From: Candidatus Opimibacter skivensis
Lineage (GTDB): Bacteria > Bacteroidota > Bacteroidia > Chitinophagales > Saprospiraceae
NCBI GenBank assembly: GCA_016721905.1
Contig: JADKHH010000001.1
Location: 62,001-126,000 of the forward strand
Length of the DNA: 64,000 bases
Direction of reading: 5' to 3'
A program made the position numbers and the translations under genes. How positions within the stretch are numbered: position 1 is the first letter of the stretch; every line of letters starts with the position of its first letter. Shown piece after piece: positions 1 to 6,506 of the stretch. Below the pieces are notes generated by a model that saw only the letters and a program-made list of their open reading frames with translations, was not told the DNA's origin and ran no database searches.

Positions 1-157
1 TTCAAGCCGTGGAAAGCAGGATCAAATTGAATTGCCCCGGTTTCCAATCCAGAAAAGAAAGTCATCTCGACCAGCAAGATCAAATTGAATAGCCCTGCCT
101 TTCACGGAAGAAAACATCCGCAAAATCATTGAATTGCCCGAGCTTTCAAGCCGGGGG
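1..157. repeat. REP-like interspersed repeat at window edge
   Basis: The word ATTGAATTGCCC or a close variant occurs three times (around 26-37, 84-95 and 128-139), twice preceded by GATCAA. TTCAAGCCG appears at 1-9 and again at 145-153. The last copy (GCCCGAGCTTTCAAGCCGGG) can fold into a GC-rich hairpin. No reading frame is evident here. This looks like a cluster of REP-type palindromic units; that classification is an inference. Confidence 0.5.
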
Positions 158-231
158 GACCATATTCTTTCTCAAGAAAACCCTGGCTTGTTTCCCCTAT
201 CTTTACAATATCGTTTGAGCACAGGCTCATG

Positions 232-293
232 CATTCTCTCACGCTCTCACGTTCTCACGCTCTCTCTTACCTCTCACTCTCTTACACCTCGAG
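232..293. repeat. Low-complexity CTCACG/CTCTTAC word repeat
   Basis: A C/T-rich tract of imperfect direct repeats (TCTCACGCTCTCACG, CTCTTACCTCTCACTC) sits directly upstream of the Er/VIT1 gene. It belongs to the family of word-like intergenic repeats seen throughout the window. A TATCTTTAC -7-like element lies about 30 bases upstream of it. Confidence 0.6.
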
Positions 294-296
294 TAG

Positions 297-1391
297 ATGA
301 AAAATAAAAATCTTCAGACAGAAATAGACGCCAGTTACCTCTACAAGCAATTGGCCGATCATGAACCAGATCCCCTTGTAGCCAAGGTATTCCAGCAAAT
401 GAGCGAAATAGAAGGCGGGCATGTCAAGGCTTTTGCAGCAAAGGCAAATGTGCCTGCCGATCAACTACCCGGTCCTTCTTGGCGCGCCAGGACATTTAAT
501 ATCATCGGAAAGATATTTGGATACGATTACGTCCTGGGTGTGCTCATGGATACAGAGAAAACACTTTCCAAAGCGATCATCGCCACCAAGGAACAAAACA
601 AGATGGCGATCACAGGAAGTGAAACCTCTCACGTTAAGATACTGCGTTCTATCCTGGATAAAGAACCTGCAGTTTCCGGCACCCAGATGGCCCGCTTTGA
701 AAAACGACATCGGTCAGTTGGCGGAAATGCGATACGGGCAGCCGTGCTAGGTGGCAATGACGGGCTTGTGTCCAATTTCAGCTTAGTCATGGGGGTTGCT
801 GGTGCTTCCCCATCCCAGGAAGGAGTTTTGCTGGCAGGATCAGCTGGCCTGCTTGCTGGTGCACTATCGATGGCGCTGGGGGAATGGATCTCTGTCAAGA
901 GTTCTCAGGAGTTGTATGAAAACCAGATGCAGCTGGAGATGGATGAACTGGAGACAAACCCTGAAGGTGAAAAGAAGGAGATAGCCTTGATCTATATGGC
1001 TAAAGGCATTCCCGAAGACCAGGCCCATCAAATGGCCGCTTCGATCATGAACGACCCTGCACAGGCACATGAATTGTTGGTCAAGGAAGAACTGGGCATT
1101 AATGCCGAAGAACTGAAAGGTTCAGCACTGGAGGCTGCATTATATTCCTTCTTCCTTTTTGCATTAGGGGCTGTCATACCTGTATTGCCGTTTATGTTTA
1201 CGTCCGGAATAAAGGCATTAGTCATCAGTGTGGTAGGAAGCGCCATTGGGTTGTTTTTGATTGGAGCCGCGATCACCTTGTTTACCGGAAGAAATGTCTG
1301 GTTTTCAGGGGGACGTCAAATGTTGTTCGGATTGCTGGCGGCAGCCATCACTTTTGGAATAGGCCGGTTGATTGGAGTAGCTATAGCCTGA
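297..1391 (+). CDS. Er/VIT1 family (MbfA-like) ferritin-domain iron/manganese transporter
   Basis: Predicted inner-membrane metal exporter of 364 residues. Residues ~1-125 resemble a rubrerythrin/ferritin-like four-helix domain, with acidic and histidine positions spaced as di-iron ligands (E9, E37-E39, H42, E87, H112). Residues ~145-364 are a VIT1/CCC1 domain beginning with the signature GGNDGLVSNFSLVMGVAGA and carrying about five hydrophobic segments. The same order is found in MbfA, where the cytosolic ferritin-like part is thought to feed metal to the exporter; metal specificity here is inferred. The ATG follows a repeat tract, with no convincing Shine-Dalgarno, as is usual in Bacteroidota. 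A Dps gene lies 2 kb downstream, so iron or peroxide stress is a plausible shared theme. Confidence 0.85.
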   Translation: MKNKNLQTEIDASYLYKQLADHEPDPLVAKVFQQMSEIEGGHVKAFAAKANVPADQLPGPSWRARTFNIIGKIFGYDYVLGVLMDTEKTLSKAIIATKEQNKMAITGSETSHVKILRSILDKEPAVSGTQMARFEKRHRSVGGNAIRAAVLGGNDGLVSNFSLVMGVAGASPSQEGVLLAGSAGLLAGALSMALGEWISVKSSQELYENQMQLEMDELETNPEGEKKEIALIYMAKGIPEDQAHQMAASIMNDPAQAHELLVKEELGINAEELKGSALEAALYSFFLFALGAVIPVLPFMFTSGIKALVISVVGSAIGLFLIGAAITLFTGRNVWFSGGRQMLFGLLAAAITFGIGRLIGVAIA

Positions 1392-1429
1392 TTTTATTTT
1401 TCGGTCTTAGCTATTGAACTTCCTGATAT

Positions 1430-1437
1430 TACATTTG
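1430..1437 (+). promoter_or_regulatory. Bacteroidota -7 element TACATTTG
   Basis: Exact match to TAnnTTTG, 13 bases upstream of the sulfotransferase ATG. No TTG is found at the expected 17-23 base spacing; a TTG lies only 13 bases upstream. Confidence 0.45.
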
Positions 1438-1450
1438 TATATATTGCGTA

Positions 1451-2572
1451 ATGGCAGGAAGGAAATTCAACATTGCTTTCAGTACCATAGGCACTGTACC
1501 CTTTATCCGGTTTATTAAACTTGTGATGACCTATGGCGTATATCCGGGATATTATTTCAGATGCCTGGTAGCTGGTATAATTAGTTTATTGTCCGAGCCC
1601 TTCCGTTGGCTTGAAAACATCTTATTCTCCAGAAAACTTTCCAGAACAATCCTGCCTGTATCCCCGGTTTTCATACTTGGGCATTGGCGCAGCGGTACCA
1701 CCTTGCTGCATAACGCCATGGCACAGGATAGGCAGTTTGCATTTATCAATACGTTCCAGAGTGTTTTTGCCAATCAGTTCTTTGGCAGCAGGTGGCTCTT
1801 CAAGCCACTGATGAAGTTACTTATGCCTGAAAAGAGACCGGCTGACAATGTACTGTTGTCTCCGGAGCTACCGCAGGAAGAAGGAATCGCATTGAGTAAT
1901 ATTGATTCTTTTGGTTTTTATAATTTCTTCTATTTTCCCCGACGCTGGAAAGACATCTATAAAAGGTACATCAGCGGCGACAGTGCTTCGCCCGAGGAAT
2001 TAGCAGCCTACGGCCGGCGGTATAAAAAGCTGATTGCCCAGTCGCTGATCGAGTATGACAGGCAACAATTCATTTCTAAATTCCCACCCAATACCGGTGC
2101 TATTCGGCATCTGCTGGATATGTTTCCTCAGGCTAAATTTGTCTATATCTATCGTAATCCCATACTGGTGTTCCAATCGACAGTCAATTTTTTCGAGACC
2201 ACACATGAAGCCTTGATGTTGCAACCCTATTCTAAAGCTGAGTTTGAAGAGATGGTTTTTGAATTATATGAAATGATCATCCAGGATTATGAAAGGCTCA
2301 AGTCACTGATTCCTGCACAGCATCTTGTGGAAATCCGATATGAGGACTTTGAAGCCGAGCCATTGGAAGGCCTCCGGAGTATTTATGAGAGGTTAGAGCT
2401 TGATGGCTTTGAACAATCAATACCTGCTTTTACAGATTATTTCAATTCACAAAAGAAGTTTGAAAAGGCCAGCCACCAATTTACTCCAGAGGAAACCGAG
2501 CGGATTACTTCAAGATGGCGCTTTGCCATGGAGATGTATGGGTATGCGATGCCTGAACAAATGAGTTCCTAA
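1451..2572 (+). CDS. Sulfotransferase family protein
   Basis: 373-residue protein with the two PAPS-binding signatures of sulfotransferases. The 5'-phosphosulfate loop is GHWRSGTTLLHNAM at ~77-90, and the 3'-phosphate region is YIYRNP with downstream FQST at ~234-245. Members transfer sulfate from PAPS to a hydroxyl or amine, often of a carbohydrate or lipid; the acceptor cannot be read from sequence. Residues ~20-50 are hydrophobic and may be a membrane-associating segment. The gene stands alone between the iron exporter and the rhodanese operon. A sulfur theme with the next operon is possible, but sulfonation and sulfane sulfur are different chemistries. Confidence 0.82.
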   Translation: MAGRKFNIAFSTIGTVPFIRFIKLVMTYGVYPGYYFRCLVAGIISLLSEPFRWLENILFSRKLSRTILPVSPVFILGHWRSGTTLLHNAMAQDRQFAFINTFQSVFANQFFGSRWLFKPLMKLLMPEKRPADNVLLSPELPQEEGIALSNIDSFGFYNFFYFPRRWKDIYKRYISGDSASPEELAAYGRRYKKLIAQSLIEYDRQQFISKFPPNTGAIRHLLDMFPQAKFVYIYRNPILVFQSTVNFFETTHEALMLQPYSKAEFEEMVFELYEMIIQDYERLKSLIPAQHLVEIRYEDFEAEPLEGLRSIYERLELDGFEQSIPAFTDYFNSQKKFEKASHQFTPEETERITSRWRFAMEMYGYAMPEQMSS

Positions 2573-2661
2573 TAGTATTCTTTATATGGTTGGGGTAAAG
2601 TCCAAGGACGTTTCACGGGTTGTATATTGGCTCCTTAAGGGTGATTGTAGTGCAGTTTCCT

Positions 2662-2676
2662 CATTTGTAACAAATG
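2662..2676. promoter_or_regulatory. Perfect palindrome CATTTGTAACAAATG, candidate Crp/Fnr operator
   Basis: Seven-base arms CATTTGT and ACAAATG around a central A form a perfect inverted repeat 56 bases before the first rhodanese ATG. A -7-like element CAACTTTG follows at 2704-2711, while no TTG -33 element is present at the right spacing. The palindrome centre lies near -49 of the predicted start, which suits an activator replacing the -33 contact. A Crp/Fnr regulator is encoded 2.4 kb downstream in the same gene run. The pairing of site and regulator is inferred. Confidence 0.5.
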
Positions 2677-2731
2677 TAACCATGAGCAGGGGCGGTATAT
2701 CCCCAACTTTGCGTCATCAAATTAAATACAT

Positions 2732-3004
2732 ATGACTTTTAAAACCATTATTGATGTCAGGACTCCCGCTGAATTTATGGGGGGACACGTAGCAGGCAGT
2801 ATCAATATTCCATTACAGGAAGTACAAAGTCGGCTGCAGGAAATAAAAGCGATGGAGCAGCCCATCCTTCTTTGTTGTGCAAGCGGAGCCCGCAGCGGTT
2901 CGGCAGCATCATTCCTGAAAAGCGCAGGCGTGGATTGTGAAAACGGAGGTGGTTGGATGGAAGTCAATTATCGTATACAATTAGAAACTGCCAAAACACC
3001 ATGA
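2732..3004 (+). CDS. Rhodanese-like sulfurtransferase, single domain
   Basis: 90-residue single rhodanese domain. The CDC25-type opening IIDVRTPAEFMGGHVAGSIN is followed by the active-site loop CCASGARS; catalytic Cys49 is in the C-x-x-G-x-R loop and is preceded by a second cysteine, Cys48. The domain is shorter than typical GlpE-like proteins (~105 residues) because the N-terminal strand is trimmed. Rhodaneses carry persulfide on the active cysteine and pass sulfane sulfur to acceptors. The stop codon overlaps the next ATG (ATGA at 3001-3004), so the two rhodaneses are translationally coupled. The palindrome at 2662-2676 lies upstream. Confidence 0.88.
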   Translation: MTFKTIIDVRTPAEFMGGHVAGSINIPLQEVQSRLQEIKAMEQPILLCCASGARSGSAASFLKSAGVDCENGGGWMEVNYRIQLETAKTP

Positions 3005-3315
3005 TAGGATTTCTGAAAAGACTATTCGGCATCGGCCCGGCGACAGACTTCAAAGCATTGATGAAAGAAGGCGCCCAGATAGTGGACGTTCGTACCAAGG
3101 CAGAATTCGATCAGGGACATGTCAAAGGGGCACTTAATATCCCGCTCAATAACCTGTCTAATCATTACGCCAAGCTGAAGAAGGACAAACCCATCATCAC
3201 TTGCTGTGCCTCCGGTGTGAGAAGCGCCCAGGCAAAGCATATCCTGAGTGCCAATGGCTTCACCCGTGTCTATAACGGCGGCGGATGGTCAGGCTTGAGG
3301 AGTAAGTTGAGCTGA
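3001..3315 (+). CDS. Rhodanese-like sulfurtransferase
   Basis: 104 residues if begun at the ATG that overlaps the previous stop; an in-frame upstream start at 2953 would only run through the preceding gene. The motifs are IVDVRTKAEFDQGHVKGALN and TCCASGVRS, with catalytic Cys69 next to Cys68, the same CC pair as in the upstream paralogue. The C-terminus YNGGGWSGL matches the usual end of the fold. It probably works with the first rhodanese in handling cytosolic persulfide. A 7-bp tandem array begins six bases after the stop codon. Confidence 0.88.
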   Translation: MIGFLKRLFGIGPATDFKALMKEGAQIVDVRTKAEFDQGHVKGALNIPLNNLSNHYAKLKKDKPIITCCASGVRSAQAKHILSANGFTRVYNGGGWSGLRSKLS

Positions 3316-3321
3316 GGCTTT

Positions 3322-3416
3322 AGCAAGGAGCAAGGAGCAAGGAGCAAGGAGCAAGGAGCAAGGAGCAAGGAGCAAGGAGCAAGGAGCAAGGAGCAAGGAG
3401 CAAGGAGCAAGGAGCA
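3322..3416. repeat. 7-bp tandem repeat (AGCAAGG), about 13.6 perfect copies
   Basis: An uninterrupted array of AGCAAGG/AGGAGCA starts just after the second rhodanese stop. Seven-base units would keep no reading frame and no ORF crosses it usefully. Its reverse complement word (CTTGCTCC) recurs at 24481-24516, 40080-40150 and 61690-61720. Confidence 0.95.
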
Positions 3417-3433
3417 TAGTTTAACCTACTAAG

Positions 3434-3529
3434 ATAAGCTCATAAGCAAATAAGCTCATAAGCATATCAACTTATCAACTCATCAACTCATCAACAAATA
3501 AACAAATAAACAAATCAACTTATCAACAA
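3434..3529. repeat. Word repeats CTCATAAGC / ATCAACT / AAACAAAT
   Basis: Three consecutive families of short direct repeats fill the space up to the dps ATG: ATAAGCTCATAAGCAAATA, CTTATCAACTCATCAAC, and AAACAAATAAACAAATC. The AT-rich stretch directly precedes the start codon, so it forms the 5' leader of dps and may affect its translation. Confidence 0.8.
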
Positions 3530-4000
3530 ATGAAAAACGCCATCGGCATCGAAACTCACCAGGCCGATCAATTGGTTGAGAAACTAAACGATCTGCTGGC
3601 AAATTATATGGTCTTCTACCAAAACACCCGTGGCTTACACTGGAATATAAAGGGTAGCAAGTTTTTCGAACTGCATCTCAAGTTTGAAGAGTTGTACAAT
3701 AATTTATTGTTGAAGGTTGATGAAGTGGCAGAGCGTATATTGACGCTGGGTGGCGTACCTGTTCACACCTTCGATGATTACACGCAAGCATCGAGTATCA
3801 AGGCTTTAAAGAATGTGTCTCAGTCTGCAGAAGCGGTCAAGTCATTGCTGGATGCTTTTCAGATACTTATTCTCAAACAACGTGAATTGCTTGACCTGGC
3901 CGCAGACGCCAATGACGAAGGAACCAATGCGCTCATGAGCGACTATATCCGCGAGCAGGAAAAGATGGTATGGATGTATTCAGCATATATAACAACATAA
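3530..4000 (+). CDS. dps: Dps family ferritin-like DNA-protection protein
   Basis: 156 residues, the normal Dps length. The hallmark NTRGLHWNIKG (His37 of the ferroxidase centre) is followed by the acidic partner region HLKFEELYNNLLLKVDEVAERIL. Dps oligomerises as a dodecamer, oxidises Fe(II) with hydrogen peroxide and stores the iron. No lysine-rich N-terminal DNA-binding tail is obvious, so protection may be mainly through iron sequestration. It sits inside the rhodanese/thioredoxin run, four bases before the next ORF, suggesting a redox-stress operon. Confidence 0.92.
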   Translation: MKNAIGIETHQADQLVEKLNDLLANYMVFYQNTRGLHWNIKGSKFFELHLKFEELYNNLLLKVDEVAERILTLGGVPVHTFDDYTQASSIKALKNVSQSAEAVKSLLDAFQILILKQRELLDLAADANDEGTNALMSDYIREQEKMVWMYSAYITT

Positions 4001-4003
4001 GAA

Positions 4004-4243
4004 ATGATAGATAGAATAATGACAGGCTGGACACTTCAACGTGCCTTCTACCTCATAGCAGGTGGTGGCATGGTGATCATGTCAGCAGTTGACCATCAAT
4101 GGGCCGGAGCGCTTATAGGTGTGTATTTCGCTGCCATGGGCTTATTCGCTTTTGGATGTGCTTCAGGTAATTGCTTTGGCGGGGAATGTAAGACGGATAT
4201 GAAATCTGAAATTCCTGTGGATACTGAATCTACCAAAAGCTGA
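4004..4243 (+). CDS. Small cysteine-rich membrane protein, DUF2892-like
   Basis: 79 residues with two hydrophobic segments (~13-28 and ~34-51) followed by a short tail containing three spaced cysteines (C52, C57, C62 in GCASGNCFGGEC). The start resembles the membrane part of YgaP-type rhodaneses (DUF2892), which anchors rhodanese domains in the membrane. Here it is a separate gene next to rhodaneses. The cysteine tail could carry or bind sulfur or metal; this is inferred. It lies four bases after dps and 22 bases before thioredoxin. Confidence 0.7.
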   Translation: MIDRIMTGWTLQRAFYLIAGGGMVIMSAVDHQWAGALIGVYFAAMGLFAFGCASGNCFGGECKTDMKSEIPVDTESTKS

Positions 4244-4265
4244 ACTTTTATAAATAATCAGAATC

Positions 4266-4586
4266 ATGATCAGAACAGGAAAAAACAGGACATTTAATGA
4301 CATCATCCGCACAGAGCCTTTGGTGCTGGTGGATTTTTTTACCGAATGGTGTGGCCCATGTAAAATGATGAAGCCTATCCTGGAACAGGTACATACGGCC
4401 ATGGGCGATGAGGTCAGAATACTTAAGGTTGATGTGGATAAGAATCCTAAGGCTGCCCAGGTGTTCCAGATCAAAGGCGTGCCAACCCTGGCTCTTTTTA
4501 AGAAGGGCGAAATCGTGTGGCGCCAATCCGGTGTTGTACCTGCATCTTCATTGCAGCAGATTATCAAAGACCATAAAAGCAACTAA
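4266..4586 (+). CDS. Thioredoxin
   Basis: 106 residues, a complete single thioredoxin fold without signal peptide. The redox motif is WCGPCK (Cys29 and Cys32), preceded by LVLVDFFTE. The cis-proline loop is present as GVPTLALF. It should reduce disulfides or release persulfide from the rhodaneses encoded on either side. The start is a clear ATG. The next gene follows two bases after the stop. Confidence 0.93.
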   Translation: MIRTGKNRTFNDIIRTEPLVLVDFFTEWCGPCKMMKPILEQVHTAMGDEVRILKVDVDKNPKAAQVFQIKGVPTLALFKKGEIVWRQSGVVPASSLQQIIKDHKSN

Positions 4587-4587
4587 T

Positions 4588-4983
4588 ATGAAATCCATAT
4601 ACCTTCTATTTGCATTCCTGATTTTGGTTTTGTCTTCCTGTGAGTCGCAGGCGGTGACCGGCTCGGTGGATGCCATCACCTTCAGTACTAAGCTCAATAC
4701 CACCAAAAATGCCATCGTACTGGATGTACGCACACCCGAGGAATACGCCAGTGGCTATATCGGCAATGCAATTAACATCGATTATTACAAGCCTTCTTTC
4801 AAAGATGAGATCAAGAAGCTGGATAAGGATAAAACCTATTTTGTGTATTGTCTGGCAGGGGGTAGAAGTAAATCAGCCTATGAAGTCATGAAGAAGGAGG
4901 GATTCGTCAAGGTTTACGAATTGAATGGCGGTATTTCTGAATGGCAATCCAGCAATCTGCCGCTGACCGTCAAGCCTCAATAA
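4588..4983 (+). CDS. Rhodanese-domain lipoprotein
   Basis: 131 residues when begun at 4588; longer starts would run inside thioredoxin. Residues 1-18 are a lipoprotein signal (lipobox LVLSSC, Cys18). Then comes a rhodanese domain with IVLDVRTPEEYASGYIGNA and active-site loop CLAGGRSKSAY (Cys88). It is therefore an exported, membrane-anchored sulfurtransferase, unlike its two cytosolic relatives upstream. Only one cysteine is present in the loop here, against the CC pair in the others. It is tightly linked to thioredoxin. Confidence 0.9.
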   Translation: MKSIYLLFAFLILVLSSCESQAVTGSVDAITFSTKLNTTKNAIVLDVRTPEEYASGYIGNAINIDYYKPSFKDEIKKLDKDKTYFVYCLAGGRSKSAYEVMKKEGFVKVYELNGGISEWQSSNLPLTVKPQ

Positions 4984-5084
4984 TAGTCTGCTTCACTTTA
5001 ATCAATAAAGGAATGCCTATGCATCATGCCCTTCTCTGGCAAAAGTGCCTTTAAATCGCGTTTCAAAACAGTTACCTTCACCAC

Positions 5085-5714
5085 ATGGAAATTGTTGAAC
5101 AGTTTAAATCCCTTTTTGAGCCCGAGTTAGTAAAAGCCCTGGATAAGAATGCCAGGCTGGTAGAAGTGAAGGCAGGGGAAACTATACTTGATATCGGCCA
5201 GACCGTCAGGACCATGCCCATCATTTTGTCCGGTACCGTCAAGGTATCGAGGATTGATGAAGACGGCAAAGAATTACTACTGTACTACGTCAATCCTAAT
5301 GAAAGTTGTGCCATGACCTTTACTTGCTGCATGCAACAATATCCTAGCGAAGTAAAGGCTGTTGCGGAAGAGGATGTTCAAATGCTGACGATCCCTATCA
5401 ATTTTATGGATGAATGGCTGGTGAAATATCCGACCTGGAAAAGTTTTGTAATGAAAACGATCAGGAACCGGTTTCATGAAATGCTCAATGTGATCGACCA
5501 GATTGCTTTCCAAAAACTGGATGAGCGCCTGGTCTATTATCTGAAGGAAAAATCAAAAGTCACCGGCTCCACATTGATCAACCTGTCCCACGAACAAATT
5601 GCTTCCGAACTCGCCACTACGCGTGTAGTCATCTCACGTCTCCTCAAAGCACTGGAAAATGATAAAAAGGTCTTGCTATATCGAAACCAGATCAAGTTGC
5701 TGAGGGACTTATAA
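5085..5714 (+). CDS. Crp/Fnr family transcriptional regulator with Cys cluster
   Basis: 209 residues: an N-terminal cyclic-nucleotide-binding-like beta-roll (~1-120), a long dimerisation helix, and a C-terminal winged helix with LSHEQIASELATTRVVISRL as recognition region. Three cysteines lie close together (C75, C81, C82 in ESCAMTFTCC), where cAMP-binding residues would be in Crp. This suggests a thiol-based or persulfide sensor rather than a cAMP sensor; that is an inference. There is no N-terminal Fnr-type iron-sulfur cysteine set. It probably regulates the neighbouring rhodanese/Dps genes, and the palindrome at 2662-2676 is a candidate target. Confidence 0.88.
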   Translation: MEIVEQFKSLFEPELVKALDKNARLVEVKAGETILDIGQTVRTMPIILSGTVKVSRIDEDGKELLLYYVNPNESCAMTFTCCMQQYPSEVKAVAEEDVQMLTIPINFMDEWLVKYPTWKSFVMKTIRNRFHEMLNVIDQIAFQKLDERLVYYLKEKSKVTGSTLINLSHEQIASELATTRVVISRLLKALENDKKVLLYRNQIKLLRDL

Positions 5715-5726
5715 TTTCAATCTTCT

Positions 5727-5933
5727 ATGAACATCTTCCATAACAATCGTCATCTTATCATCGGTATTTTGGCAGGGGCCATAGGTGGCTACCTGTATTA
5801 TCATTTTGTCGGCTGTAATGGCCAATGCCTGATCTCCTCCAGCCCGATTATCAGCACCCTGTATGGTGCTCTTTTGGGCGGATTGTCCGCCAATCTTTTC
5901 CAGAAGAAGAAGGTTTCAGAAGACACCAACTAA
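5727..5933 (+). CDS. Small membrane protein, DUF6132-like
   Basis: 68 residues with two hydrophobic, glycine-rich helices (~9-27 and ~41-60) joined by a cysteine-bearing loop (GCNGQC). The pattern matches the short DUF6132 proteins that accompany rhodanese and thioredoxin genes in Bacteroidota. No catalytic function is known to me. It follows the Crp-like gene by 12 bases and closes the gene run. Confidence 0.7.
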   Translation: MNIFHNNRHLIIGILAGAIGGYLYYHFVGCNGQCLISSSPIISTLYGALLGGLSANLFQKKKVSEDTN

Positions 5934-6014
5934 CAGTTAGTTCGCTTTTCCGGCAAAGTTTGTACCTTGATTTCCCTGATCGGAGTGAAAAAATTGATCA
6001 GGGAGGCAGGTTAC

Positions 6015-6503
6015 ATGAAAAGACACACCTTGGTTCTGGTATTCTTTATATCAGCCACAGCCCTTCCAGGCATATGGGCCCAGGACACCGTATTGTCATC
6101 CGGTGGGGACGCTACAGCTTCTAATGGATCTGTCTCCTTTAGCGTTGGCCAGGTCGCATATACAAGTCAGTCTGGCATAAGTGGGGTGGTGAATGCCGGT
6201 GTACAGCAGCCCGTGCAGGTCATCATGGTCGGTAACGAAGAACCTCTCTCTGAGGTGACAATCGGGATTTATCCTAATCCGACAAAGGACAAACTGGTCA
6301 TTGAACTATCCGGAGAATACCCGGCGCGTGGACAGCATTCGTTTTCTCTCTATGATCTATATGGCAAACTCCTTTTGCAGGAGCACATACGGAGCAGTTC
6401 AGTGATCATACCGCTGGACAACTATGCGCATGGCATGTATTTGCTGAAAGTGTCACATGACACAGATGTAATCAAGACTTTTAAGGTTATTAAAACAAAT
6501 TAA
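6015..6503 (+). CDS. T9SS-targeted secreted protein with C-terminal sorting domain
   Basis: 162 residues from the ATG at 6015, which begins a clean signal peptide (KRHTLVLVFFISATALPGIW, cleavage after AQ). A short middle region rich in Ser/Gly/Val is followed by a type A T9SS sorting domain (~85-162) starting IYPNPTKDKLVIEL and ending GMYLLKVSHD...IKTFKVIK. The protein is nearly all sorting domain, so its mature part is tiny (~60 residues). It is directly followed by the collagen-like gene, with which it may form a surface pair. Confidence 0.8.
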   Translation: MKRHTLVLVFFISATALPGIWAQDTVLSSGGDATASNGSVSFSVGQVAYTSQSGISGVVNAGVQQPVQVIMVGNEEPLSEVTIGIYPNPTKDKLVIELSGEYPARGQHSFSLYDLYGKLLLQEHIRSSSVIIPLDNYAHGMYLLKVSHDTDVIKTFKVIKTN

Positions 6504-6506
6504 GTG

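Noticed and set aside
3322..3416. CRISPR-like array
   Set aside because: Perfect 7-bp tandem without spacers.
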